From Owenia fusiformis (Eukaryota > Annelida > Polychaeta > Sabellida > Oweniidae), in the NCBI GenBank assembly GCA_903813345.2, contig CAIIXF020000002.1:31118926-31182925 (forward strand): a stretch of 64,000 nt of DNA, given 5' to 3'. The notes below the pieces were generated by a model. It was not told the origin of the DNA. It saw nothing but the letters and a program-made list of their open reading frames with translations, and ran no database searches. The position numbers and the translations under genes are program-made. The stretch's first letter is position 1. Each line of letters opens with the position of its first letter. Positions 1-10,712 of this stretch are shown in pieces.

Positions 1-568
1 TGACCAAACACCCCCTGTATGACCAACTAAGGTACGTAAGCACTGAAATACAATAAATTGAATATACATTAATTGAATATACATGCAATTGAATGTACAT
101 TTAATAAAACCCAATGTGGTCAACTTTGGCCACAAATGCAAAACAATGAAAACAATGAAACTTGTATACAAAAGCATTGGAAATGATGGGAATGGTTTAC
201 TTATTGAGTATAAAAGTTCCACATAATCAGATTGCAATCACCGAAAAGGAGCATTATATTTTACAGGAATACCTGTGAAACAGAGACCAGTATTCATAGT
301 GGCCAAATTCCTTCTTTGTGGATGGATGTGCCTTATCGAAATTTATGGTTGAAATATTCTGACCTTTACTTAATCTATTAAATTAAAACGCATGTGTTCT
401 GCAACATACAACAAAAATTTGCGATCCTTTTAAATCTTAACTTTGAGTGTACAAATGCTTGAAGAACCAGAAAAAACTATTTTTCAAAAACTCAGTTTTT
501 CTAAAACAAATTCTTGATAAAAACATATTTCCAAACTTTGCATAGTTTCTTTAATGAGGAGTACTCAC
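1..568. other. FBXW7 intron after the first WD40 exon
   Basis: The donor GTGAGT at 568-563 opens an intron that runs to the window edge. I find no second WD40 exon and no recognisable element in this stretch. Confidence 0.7.
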
Positions 569-3500
569 TTTTCCAGTTAAGGCGGACCAAACTTTTAGTG
601 TGTTGTCATCAGATCCACTCACAATACGATTGCCACAGAACTCCAGGCAGGTAATTACATGGTCATCATGTCCTTTCAATACCTACAACAAAAAGAACTT
701 TATTGTTTAATGTTTTAACAAGAATTCCCACTGACAAGTGCCATTGGGAGAACACAAAGCACACTTATCTCGTACTTCTTTCACTCAAATAATCTTATGT
801 ATTAAGTATCTTATACACAGTAAGCAAATTTTAAATGTCATTTTACATAAGTTTTTTAAAGCATTTTAAAGCCTAAATCAGAATTTTATACAACATACAA
901 TGTCAATGTGGTGTTGGATCTAGTAAAGGATTCCTCTCATATTTTCAACAGGGAAAACTGTTGTTTTACTTCAGACTTTTGACATTAATTGGAGACATTT
1001 TACAATCACTTCTGAGTTAACAATTACTCAACCAAACATACCTTTGGATTTTTCACTGAACCCGTACGCCAGTTTTGTTCAATTTGATGCTGTCGCATAT
1101 AAAGCGCCTTATATGGGCATGGAGCTTTTGGAGAGGACACAAGAGGTGACAAGGATTTCCTCCGTACTCTAGGCCCAAAAACTAGCGCCTCATCTATATT
1201 TTCTTGGTTGCACTTTTCCCGCCAAAGTAAATTGTCCTCTGCTAGAATACGCCAATAGCGACAAGTCTGAGCAGCTTGGAGTAAATCTTTCGGATCCAAG
1301 AATGATAAAACATATAACGCCAACTGAAAGAAAAATGCCATGGTGGTTGTTAGTTAAGTCAAGACTTAGCAAATATAAAAAATAAGCAAAGATCCCTCTT
1401 AACTGTTAAAATGCTTTTTAAGCGAGAGATAATTCATAAAAAAGAAACTAGTTAAATAAATGAAAAACATGGTATGCTCAATATTTCAACTGACATCATG
1501 TAATATAATTAGCAACTACATTACAACATAATAAATTGATGATCACAACAATCTTAAGAACCAGTTATGTAAAATAGGAAATGTCTCTCATTACAAATAG
1601 TAATAGATATTTCAATTTTGTATTTTCTGGTTTCATGAACTCTAGCTAATTCAGAATTTTGACGATTGACAGGTAAAATTTTCTGAAATGTCAAATACAC
1701 AATTTTTTACGATCTGTGAATTTTCTTAAAGATGCATTATGCCATAGGTTTCTCCCCCAGACAATCAATAATGTCCTATTGTTATTGCTCATATAATAGC
1801 TCACATACCATGGATATATCTTGAGAATAACTTTTGGGTATATTATTGCCGAAATATCGGAAATAATCAACAGAACAACCAAACTCCAGAATTTACACAA
1901 TAGATTCCTCGGCTAGCGACGGGAATCCCCATTGAGTCACACAAGCAGTGTAGTCATTAACGGCCTTCCCGGCGGACATTGTCCAGTAGATTGAGCCCCG
2001 GTCCGGCAATGTTTTCAAAAGTACCGGTCATTTGGACCAGCATGATATTTAATCGCCTACCTAGCGGTAGAATTCATGTCCGTGCTGTTATTCTCCAAAT
2101 AATTTGAGTTGTCGATGATTAAATCGCCAGATTTAAGAAATTAACAAGAATTCATAAAAACATTTTTTTGTTTTTAATTTTTTTCTAAGAACAACCGTTT
2201 AGAAACCGGTATAGCGAAATGATACATTAAATTACCGAACGTACAATATAAAATGTTTCGAAAGTCGATATAGCGAATCAATTTCTAGCTAGTTTTAGAT
2301 TGCTTCTGGTATGGTTACATTCACTGTGACATTTGGCTCAATATCTTGGATATCCTCCATGGATTCCAAGGATTCCACTAAGATCAGAGAAGCACTTTTA
2401 GTCTTCTTTGTCTTAAATCAGTAACATTAAATCAAGGGGTCCTTAAAAGGTCCTCAATGGCCACATTAAGTTCATTCTCCGAGTCATAGTCATTGTCAGT
2501 GTCATCAAATTCATCACAACTGTCATAATCAGAGGCTACATGTTCTTCAGATCATTTATTTAATGATACTGATTTAATTTTAAACATGACTCATAAAACA
2601 ATTTGTTGATATATTGTTCTTTATTGTTTAACGAGATTTTGATTGACCAGTCACATTTCATACGGACCAGGGACTTTTTTGAGGTGCTGGTCATTTTGTC
2701 CAGCCTATTTTGATACGGACCACTTAACTTTGAAGATCAACAGGTCCGTATGACCAGTCTCTTTTTCCCCCTTAATGACTACACTGCACACAAGCGCCCA
2801 CAAGCACCTTGAACCAGGCAGTCAATCAGGTTTGTGATAAACAAATTCAACGATCAATCAGGTAACAGGAGGACTTTCCCGGTATATTCAAACTTCAGAT
2901 TGAATTAATTTCTTCGAAAATAATTAGATCGGCCAGCACAATCGCAAAATTAACACTGAAAGAGGGGGATTTGGGACTTCATCTTTGGTAAGTAGATGGG
3001 TATATATGTGGTGAAACTCAATATGCAAAAAAGTCCAGAGGGGTCTTGATTGTGCTATCCTATGGCATAGAGCCTCTTTAAATTAACACTAATTAATAGA
3101 AAATTCAACATTTAATTATCAGTTAAAGTTACCTCTTTTGGTAATAATGAAATAAAGTCTCGTTGAAATTGAGGTTCTATAACAGCCATCATGTGTCGAA
3201 CTTGAGTCGGGTCACACTGTTCTATAAGTTCATCTAATGCCAACAATCGCTCCGCGTTGCTCCAGCCCTGTAGGATGTTAATAATACAGAATATTATAAT
3301 TAATTGCATTTTTATAAAGGCCAATGTTCTCTCTGGCAATAGAGTAAGTGGGTGTCGCACCAACTTGAGATTTCGAAAACAGGTTTATGCCTACTTGAAG
3401 ACTTGGAAAGGAGTTTTCGTTGAAAAAGAGGTTTTCACCATGTCAAATTTTTCTTTTTTAGTTGTATACCTCAATATCACAACGATTTCATAACAATTAT

Positions 3501-5941
3501 AAACAAGGCATTAACATGCAAAATGGCACCACCTGCCATTTGTTACAGATGCCGAATGCTGAAGATAATCCACAAAAAGTTGGAACTCGTAATATTATGT
3601 CACCACTTCTGGTGGTGACATCAAATCATCTGGGTTGAATAAAATAAACTGACCTGAAAGACCTTAAGCCAATGTGCAAGTTCAGGAGGTGGGTTTTGTT
3701 TAGATGGGATCCTTCTCCTTGGAGTACTAGTTGAGGCCCCACTTGTTTTTATTGTGCCAAATGTCCGCATTGTCGGATCACTAAACATAGAGACATACAT
3801 CATTCAATTAATGACTTGCAATAAAGTTATGTGTTAAATATTATGCTTATTAGAAGTAAATTTCAGAATCTTCTATGATGAAAAAAAATGGTAAAAGGAT
3901 ACGTTCCAATTGTGACAGTAAAGTGAACGCTAAGTCTGTACTGCAAATGACAGATCTTTTTGAAGTGATAACAGATAACACTAAATTTAACAATACAGTG
4001 TATTGTACATGTGTCAAATGTTTACCTTTGCTGCAGATGACATGGCTTTTTCTTCAGTATAACATCAGGATATTGCTCGCTCTTCCTTTTCATCTGAATT
4101 CAAATTGATTTTAATCATATAGTGACAGTGTTAGGTCTAGTGGGGGTCCTAGTAGCCTATATCTCATAAGTTATATCCAATACATTATACTCATAGCTTA
4201 TCCCAGATACCTTTTCTCATAACTTATATCTAACAGCATATGTCTCATACCTTATCCCTCATACAAGCTTTGTATCTGAACAAGGCAGTGGTTTAAAAAT
4301 TGAATTACAAGATAAGCAAATAACTATCTGAAAATTGGCCAGGTAACTATTTTGGAATAGAACATGCTAATTTCAAGGCCTGGAAAAAGTGCTTTGTTAT
4401 TATTCATAAATTAAGTAATAATGTTGACCACTTCACTAGGAGTGCTGTTTATAAGTGCACTCATATTTCAGTGATCTCTCCGGTATTTTTTTTTCAGGTG
4501 GGTGCAAAACTCTCATTTTCACAATTCAGACCAGAATTGGTCAAAATATGCCAATTTTTCATGGTTTTTCTCATTTTCAAGTGGATGCAAATAGATTTTC
4601 AGGTGGTTGCAAACCTCTTTTCAAAATCTCGGGTGGGTGCTGCGCCCACTTGCTTTAATGTTGGAGAGATCACTGTATTCAAAATAATTGGCAATTTCTA
4701 CACTCTACATTGGCTACTTACAAAATGTTTGCCTATTGCTTGAGATAAGACGGGAACTGGAATTCGTGATCTCAATTTGAACGGAGACGGAGATGAATTT
4801 AATACAATCTTCCTGCCAGCCTCTATTTCATCTTCAGTATCACTTTCATCCTCTGATTCGCTGCTAGCATCAAAATTGTCAAATGGAGGTTTATATGGAT
4901 TCACGACAGGTGATACATAACTGTCCATTGTTTCTTTCTTTAGTGGACATACTGTACTTTCAAGTGAATTATTACTGCTGCAACTACTTGAGCTTGCAGA
5001 AGGCTCTGTCTTTATTTTTGAACACAATTTGATCCAGTCTCTACTTTCAGGGGCTTCAGGTTCATTACCATGACAACGGAGCCTCATTCCCGGCTCAGAT
5101 TTAATTTTCAATTGTTCAGTTTGTGGCTGTCTTGAGCGTGTTGTCCCTGGCAACCAGTGGCACTCTGGTGAGGCCCCATATAGTGCCACAGTACTTCGAG
5201 TTTCCCTGGAAACATAGATAGAAGTTTTGATGACTTTCAGAATATAGATTAAAACTACAATTTTGTTCTTATATTGAATAATACACAATTCTGAATTAGA
5301 TCAAGCAAAAATTCCTACTTTTCATATTTTACTTCAGGCTCCTGAATTCAATCTAAATATCTGAGCAAAAAGTAAGAGACACAAGTCTTACCTTTCACAT
5401 TTTGAGCGTGGAGTCTTAATATTAGCGGGCATGCTACATGATAGCATGCTTCTATTGGGGTCCACTACACCAGGCCCAATTCCTGGAACCTTGATCAAGT
5501 CACATAATGTCTGGAACCCTCCAACTTTCTGTAATATAAATGTATTGCTATATACTGAAACATATAAATTATTCATGTCTTATCTATCATATGATGGCTT
5601 GATTACTCCGGCTTTGTTATTAAAATGTCTGAGCCCCTCTTACTTTTTGAAATATGAACATATTACTGAAATGTAAATTTTCACTGCATTTCTGCTTATG
5701 TATGACTCATCTATTTTATCAAACTAGCAATGAAAATGGATAATATTGTTTTAATTTATTCTATTTTTAAGAGACTACACAAAATATACAAGAGATGAAA
5801 ACAAGAAAGAGAACTAAAACAGAGTCTTACATTGCGATGTTCCACGATAGCCTCAGCTTTGCCATGTCCTATGCCTATAAGCCCCTCAAGGTCTTCCACT
5901 GTTGCAGTGTTTACATCGATTCTCTGATTTTTTGTCGTCAT
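569..5941 (-). CDS. FBXW7: FBXW7 (archipelago/Cdc4) F-box/WD40 protein with N-terminal helix-hairpin-helix domain; partial, 3' end outside window
   Basis: Substrate receptor of an SCF ubiquitin ligase; the family recognises phosphodegrons on proteins such as cyclin E, Myc and Notch. Coding exons in order: 5941-5831, 5528-5392, 5205-4722, 4093-4026, 3780-3654, 3267-3133, 1323-1042, 682-569. All have GT-AG borders and phases that fit, giving 486 codons so far. Domains: two HhH hairpins (GIGHG near residue 23, PGIGPG near 52), Ser/Glu/Asp-rich acidic stretch (about 190-215), basic KRK...KKKP segment (about 246-261), dimerisation helices (about 300-354), F-box (LPKE-LALYVLSFLDPKDLL, from about 351), and the first WD40 repeat (GHDDHVITCLEFCG). 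Exons 4-8 align closely with vertebrate FBXW7 as I know it; the acidic end of exon 3 also resembles it. The HhH is not part of the FBXW7 I know. The start ATG at 5941 is preceded by a tiny overlapping reading frame (ATGGCAGAATGA). The remaining WD40 exons must lie to the left of base 1. Confidence 0.93.
1726..3081 (-). mobile_element. TTAA-flanked MITE (copy A) interrupted by a hAT-like insertion
   Basis: Lies in the FBXW7 intron between the dimerisation exon and the F-box exon. The ends read TTAAAGATGCATTAT and, on the other side, the complement of TTAAAGAGGCTCTATGCC; the terminal 23 bp match at about 18 positions. A second, uninterrupted copy is at 44451-44967. Comparing them shows an 841-bp insertion at 1946-2786 here. 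Without it the element is about 507 bp. TTAA at both ends of both copies suggests TTAA target sites, as for piggyBac-like elements; the TIR itself is not one I recognise. Confidence 0.8.
1946..2786. mobile_element. Non-autonomous hAT-like element nested in the TTAA MITE
   Basis: Terminal inverted repeats CAGTGTAGTCATTAA and TTAATGACTACACTG, flanked by an exact 8-bp target duplication CACACAAG (1938-1945 and 2787-2794). CAGTG termini with 8-bp duplications are the hAT signature. The minus-strand interior around 2450-2550 can be read as a run rich in Asp and Glu (EEHVASDYDSCDEFDD and onward), probably a leftover of a transposase or accessory gene. No complete transposase is present. Confidence 0.85.
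3508..3622 (+). repeat. Short interspersed repeat, copy 1 of 3
   Basis: Shares about 115 bp with 16042-16145 and, inverted, 32882-33008: GCATTAACATGCAAAATG near one end, CATTTGTTACAGA in the middle, CCACTT.TGGTGACAT at the other. Found in an FBXW7 intron. No tRNA-like head is evident, so the class is unknown. Confidence 0.6.
4026..4093 (-). other. FBXW7: 68-bp FBXW7 micro-exon encoding a bipartite basic (NLS-like) segment
   Basis: Acceptor TTCAG before ATGAAAAGG and donor AAAG|GTAAAC. It encodes MKRKSEQYPDVILKKKPC and a few more residues, matching the KMKRK...GKKPC region of vertebrate FBXW7. Length is 3n+2, which is exactly what is needed to join the phase-0 end of the upstream exon to the one-base overhang of the downstream exon. 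It begins with ATG, so an isoform starting here is possible. Confidence 0.85.
5392..5941 (-). other. Two exons encoding a ComEA-like helix-hairpin-helix domain at the FBXW7 N terminus
   Basis: The first exon (5941-5831, 37 codons) ends in phase 0 after the residues EHRN. The second (5528-5392) starts in phase 0 with KVGGFQ. Joined, they read as a tandem HhH of the ComEA/PF12836 type: VNTATVEDLEGLIGIG, then EAIVEHRN, then FQTLCDLIKVPGIGPG. Such domains usually bind DNA without sequence specificity. The second exon ends in phase 2 and fits exactly the one-base overhang of the exon at 5205-4722, which carries the FBXW7 acidic region. A separate short gene is the alternative, but there is no stop codon or terminal exon between them. 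Confidence 0.75.
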
Positions 5942-6204
5942 TCTGCCATGTTTATGACTTCATCTTGTCACAATGTCGAGGGTTTCACTCACTTTAGGTG
6001 ACAGCTGAAGAACAAGAAATGACTTTAGTTTTTAATTAACTAAAGCTAGGGATGAAGGGGTGATTACTTTTATGCTCCTAGAGAATCATTTTGTTTGTAT
6101 GTAAAAATAGATTCATACTTTGGTTGATTTTGATTTTTTGGGTTAGGCTAACAGCCTCTTTATTGATGCTTGGTGTTTTCTATGCTTGGTTTTATTTTGA
6201 GGAA

Positions 6205-6258
6205 CAATATGATATTTCCCGAGGCCTTGGAAGGTCAGAGGGAAATATCATATTGTCA
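6205..6258. repeat. Short perfect inverted repeat (hairpin)
   Basis: AATATGATATTTCCC and its complement GGGAAATATCATATT are separated by about 25 bases. It lies upstream of the FBXW7 start. Nothing else is recognisable between 5942 and 7299. Confidence 0.6.
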
Positions 6259-7299
6259 CAAGGAATAAACCAATTTTAATCCTGACCAGTAAATAAGCTT
6301 TTTATCTCATGATATTCATGACTGTTTTCAGGAAATTTCATAAGATAGTTCAGAATCAATATGTGATTTTTATGTTACATAAAACCACACTACATTCCTC
6401 CTTTACCTCAAATCACTACCAAAGCTACGTTTCTACTTTAAGAACCCAGAACAAAATTCAACATTCGTGCCATAATTCATAAGTGGCTGTTTCGTTTTAG
6501 AGTTCCCTCCCCATGATTTAATTATTAATTTTTAAGAAATAAGGGGAGTATTGTAAAATCCAGTTAATTGAAAATTGTCTTGGAGATTAAGTAATCTGTT
6601 TATAATGATTCTGAAAACATTATTGAATGTTCAAAGAATGCATGTACAACAGCCCATACAAATCCTTGTATTAAAACTGTTTTGTTTCATTTGGAGGATA
6701 TTTCATATGCCAAGCTGTGTACTTATACGTTATGGGGAAATTTAGATGTAAATTTTTCCTTATTATACACAAATAGAAGATCCTGAAAATTCACCAAAAA
6801 ATGTTAAATTGATTTGTCAATAAAAATCTCCCTTTTATAGGTGACCTCGAGGCAGCCTGTGAACCATCGAGTATTATTCTGGGATCGGGCCTTTTGTACT
6901 AAACAGTGAGCACCACCAAACATGAGCGTTCGATTCGCTAAATGATATGCGTCACCCTTTAATGATACAGTGATTTCAATAGAAAATCCTCCCGAGATCA
7001 TTGAGTGGTGTACCTGTACTAATATTCAGCTTACTACTACTTTTCTAGGGGTAACATCCACCAGGTTTGTTTATTGTGATTAGATTTTATTGAAATGTGC
7101 TCACGAAATATCTAAATAATCTGATTGGTTTCAACTGACTGTGACGCATGCACACATGTGTCATGTTTTTTTTACAGTCATTTAGTTTCATTCCATGAAT
7201 TTTTGTTTCAGTATAACTTCCGTAAAAGTTTTGCTTTATTCTTGAGATAAGAGTCTCAGGGGTAAATATGAAAATCCATTTTGGAAGGAGCACTCTATT

Positions 7300-8125
7300 T
7301 AGAATCAAAACTCAAATTCTAGTGAGCAGTTCATATGGTTAAAATAATGAAATGTTACCATGTCTCTACTTATCAGTTTGTTCTATGTCATCCATCCTGC
7401 TAGGTTACATTGTGGAAAGCAGCCAAACATGACAATGAAGGCAACAACATATCGATATTGATCTTAGCAGAATTTTGGGAAATTTAGATCGTCCATTTTG
7501 CAAGTTCACGTGACTGGTCATGTGACACGTGTCTGATCACGTGACTAGTTACTGTATGGATCATGTGACTTATTGACGTGTCACCCAACCATGTCTTCAA
7601 GGAAAATGGTAGTAAATATTTTGGAAAATGTTTTGCAAGCATTTGCTACTGATTATAGAAGAGGACACTCCGAGATAGCAATGTCAAATATTGTAGGGAG
7701 GGCTGCTAAAGTCAGTGGGTATTTCAAATCAGTTTTCTTCAACGAAACTGCTAAATTGTATTTTTAGTCTGCTTATTGATCTATTGATTCATAAAGACCT
7801 GAAATGATGCATTCAAATAAGACCCCCTCCTAAATGAAAACACTTCACATAAAGTGGTGAAAAACAACGAACTAAAGTTGAAAGATCGCAACGTTCGCTA
7901 CTTAGTTCAATTCCAGAAATCTCTAAGGGACTGCAAATAGGAGTTTTTTTAGATTTAGATTTTATAACCTCAGAATACTGCCTTGAGTGTCGTGCTTGGC
8001 TGAGTTCCACAATGTAACCTAGCAGGATGGTAAGAACAAACTGATAAGTTGACACATGGTAACATTTCATTATTTCGTTATTTTAACCATATGAACTGCT
8101 CACCAGAATTTGCGTTTTGATTCTA
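7300..8125. mobile_element. MITE with about 120-bp terminal inverted repeats and an internal E-box cluster
   Basis: The left arm (7300 to about 7425, AGAATCAAAACTCAAATT and onward) is repeated inverted at about 7995-8125. The arms include GAGCAGTTCATATGG and CCTGCTAGGTTACATTGTGG, with a few mismatches and small gaps. Only short open frames occur inside, so it appears non-autonomous. Confidence 0.8.
7505..7586. promoter_or_regulatory. Cluster of CACGTG/CATGTG E-boxes
   Basis: Within 82 bp there are three CACGTG and two CATGTG cores, most in the extended form TCACGTGAC or TCATGTGAC, plus a nearby ACGTGTCAC. This is the site type bound by USF, MITF/TFE and Myc-Max class bHLH-zip proteins. It lies inside the MITE at 7300-8125, so it may simply be transposon sequence. 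Confidence 0.4.
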
Positions 8126-8431
8126 GTTTGAAGGTCAGCACTGCAAGAGAGACAATGATTATTTCTCAATCACAAAAAGATTCCTGGGTATTCAATGCGA
8201 AGTACTAGCATCATGGGATACATCGATGTTATCGGGATGGCATAGACCTAATTTTCTGATCTTGCTCCATCGATTCGGTTGCAATTCCTCTCGACTTTTT
8301 TGTCTGTAAGAAACAAACTTTATATGTGATTTGTCCCTTATACAGTTTTCAACTGGTGATATAAGATCCGGTATAATTAGATTGCCCGTCTAGACTAAAA
8401 AATAAATGTATAAGACCACAGAAACGTGTAG

Positions 8432-8516
8432 CACTATGATATGAGATGCTTATACCAGATCTGAGTCAACATTGATTGACTCAGATCTGACATAAGCATC
8501 TCATATCATAGTGCTT
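8432..8516. repeat. Near-perfect 85-bp hairpin
   Basis: GCACTATGATATGAGATGC followed by CAGATCTGAGTCAA, a 6-base loop region, then the complement. The arms are about 39 bp with one or two mismatches. It could fold into a small-RNA precursor-like stem or be a very short fold-back element. Confidence 0.7.
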
Positions 8517-8894
8517 CAAGTTCCTGTGTATAGCCTAAGACTGAGAAAATTCCGATCCGAAAAAAATGAAAATTCCGATATTTCTAGCATCATTTAGGGA
8601 CCAATATCTCGAAGGCGGATGAAAATGATTGAGAATAATTAATTATATAAGTAGTACTACTTGTAAATAATTTATTTAATATGTTAAATTGAGCTCACCT
8701 TTGTATTCTAACTAGATATACACTGTTTATCTGTATTTTGATTTGTGTTGGAAAATTTGTCTGCCATATTGAATACGGAGATGACGTCATACTCGGGTTT
8801 CTCCGTGCATACTACGCATTCGCCATCTTTAAATCAAGTGTAGACTTGACCTGTTGTTTTGTAAGAGTGTGACTCGCGTCATAAAATCGCCCCG

Positions 8895-9074
8895 CCGGTG
8901 TAAAGGGGTAGGTGGTCTAGTCCTCAAATTTTGGTCCTACTCTCTATATTGATTTATATGGTGACCTAATTACAATTTACAATTTTCCTTATTATTTATA
9001 CACAGTCAGGGCCAGTAAGGGCCGCAAGGAAAGGGGACCATAATCCCCAGGGGACCATAATTTATTTTACACCG
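8895..9074 (+). mobile_element. CCGGTGTAAAA MITE, copy A
   Basis: About 180 bp, bounded by CCGGTGTAAA and TTTTACACCG. Shares internal blocks with 35456-35628 and, inverted, 41781-41950: GATTTATATGGTGACCTAA, TCAGGGCCAGTAAGGGCC and GGACCATAATCCCC. Confidence 0.8.
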
Positions 9075-9168
9075 CACTACAAAACGGTGAAGATTTTGTA
9101 TCGGATAGTTATTTCTTCAAAAGTCTCTAATAAGCAAAGCCCAGAATGAAAAAACAGTCATCATGAAC

Positions 9169-9370
9169 CACTGGCGGATCTGGGGGGGGGGGAGGCTTGG
9201 GGCCCACCCTTCCCCTTGGGTGGGCCCAGAAAAAGTGGGCTTTTTCGGCCATTACTTGGCCTTGTAAGGCCTTTTTTATTTTTATTTCTTTGCTATAAAA
9301 TGATCAATCACCCCTCCCCTTCCCCCACCCGGGCTCCCCCATCATCACATGACCCCTGAGCGTCAGCACT
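9169..9370 (+). mobile_element. CACTGGCGGATCTGG MITE, degenerate copy
   Basis: Left end CACTGGCGGATCTGGG, a G-run, then GTGGGCCCAGAAAAAGTGGGC and a GGCCTTGTAAGGCC block, as in the better copy at 59977-60294. The right end is blurred. A short G-run follows at 10143-10162. Otherwise nothing is recognisable between 8126 and 10314. Confidence 0.55.
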
Positions 9371-10314
9371 GGTAAATTAGACGATCGATGTACCAATCAT
9401 TAGATAAAGAGCATAAAGAAGGACAAGTCTCAGGCCTTTATTCAGAACGAGATGATTTACTAAGCAAATTCATACTATATTAGAAAGCGCAATCCATCTG
9501 AATATGTCGTGTCTCAAATTACCCAGGTTGCCAAACTTGAGAGGTAATCCATGTGTTAATCCACAGCTGGTTATCTAGAAAACCTAGAACGATGTAAACT
9601 TGAAAATACACGAGGCGATACATTCTGTTTAAAACTATCAGTAAACGATGTTTTAAAGGTTATATACTTATTACACAATGATATCGGACTCATTTATCTA
9701 GTTCCATTTAGCAATTAAACTTAGATTGAGTTTCTGAAGTTCACTTAAGTCGGTCTCTGGGAATCCGCACTGATTAATGTTCCTGTCTTTGTAGTTTACC
9801 ATGATACTTCCTTCCATTTCTTCCTTGAGATAACAAGTTTGTTGGCTGCTGCTGCAACTGGATGTTGTATGATCCTGAAAGTGTTTAGATAAGGATGTAA
9901 CAAGGACCATGGATGTATATAATCGGATGAAGAACAAAGCTGAGATGAAAAACATTTAACCAAACTACAGTATGCATCATATGTGATTCAGCAGGGATCA
10001 AGGAAAGAGGTTTATCTCCAATTTAAACGTTTCTAAGGATGGTATTACTTACAAGACACGAATAGCCTTTATATTCTATAAAGGTACAGCAGTTTGCATT
10101 TCCCATGTTCCTGATTCTAAATTTTCATAAATTAGCTTATATGGGGGGGGGGGGGGGGGGGTTATATGCACACGTGTGTACATAGTTAGCTTTTTGTCTT
10201 GGTCAAACCTGAACTTCTATGCCCAGGGGAAGCCTACGACTGACCAGATACATAACACACGTCTCTGATTTGACGTATTTCAGAAGCTGATATTTTATTT
10301 GTTTACAATGATAT

Positions 10315-10536
10315 CAAGAGGATTGGCTCCCAGGATCGAACATCGATATTTTCCAACAATGAAAACGTCGAAATGTCGTTATTTTCTGAAATTATAACCG
10401 ACTATTCAAAATATCAGAAGAATCATACCAATATCTCGGTCATTTTTGTGAGTTTTGGAATTTTCACGATTCGTCACGACATGCCCGTATATGGGACAGA
10501 ATATCGATGTTGTGCTCTGGGAGCAAATCCTCCTTG
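10315..10536. mobile_element. GAGGATTGGCTCCCAGG MITE upstream of the DUF229 gene
   Basis: The left end CAAGAGGATTGGCTCCCAG, continuing to ATCGATATT, is matched inverted by AATATCGATGTTGTGC, then CTGGGAGCAAATCCTCCTTG. The same terminus occurs at both ends of the element at 37636-38299. It lies about 180 bp before the DUF229 coding exon, in its intron or 5' flank. Confidence 0.7.
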
Positions 10537-10712
10537 CGATTGCAATGTTATGGACTAAGTGATTAAGGGCTTTACCTAGATGTAACTGTTGTTTTAGTTC
10601 GTCGTAAGTTCTTTGGTGAAGGAAAGGTCATAGGTTCTATTCAATTTGCAAAAATAAAAGTGTTTGTGTAAGTAATGACAAATATTGATATCGTGTTTTC
10701 TACTTTCAGAAT

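Noticed and set aside
5756-5830. Extension of the HhH frame beyond the splice donor (VRLCFSSLSCFHLL)
   Set aside because: The GTAAG donor at 5830-5829 and the perfect HhH continuation in the next exon show that this is intron sequence.
9698-9955. Minus-strand 85-codon frame with a hydrophobic start (MFFISALFFIRLYTSMVLV)
   Set aside because: It looks like a signal anchor, but the rest matches nothing I know, no splice-compatible neighbour was found, and frames of this length are common by chance in this AT-rich DNA.
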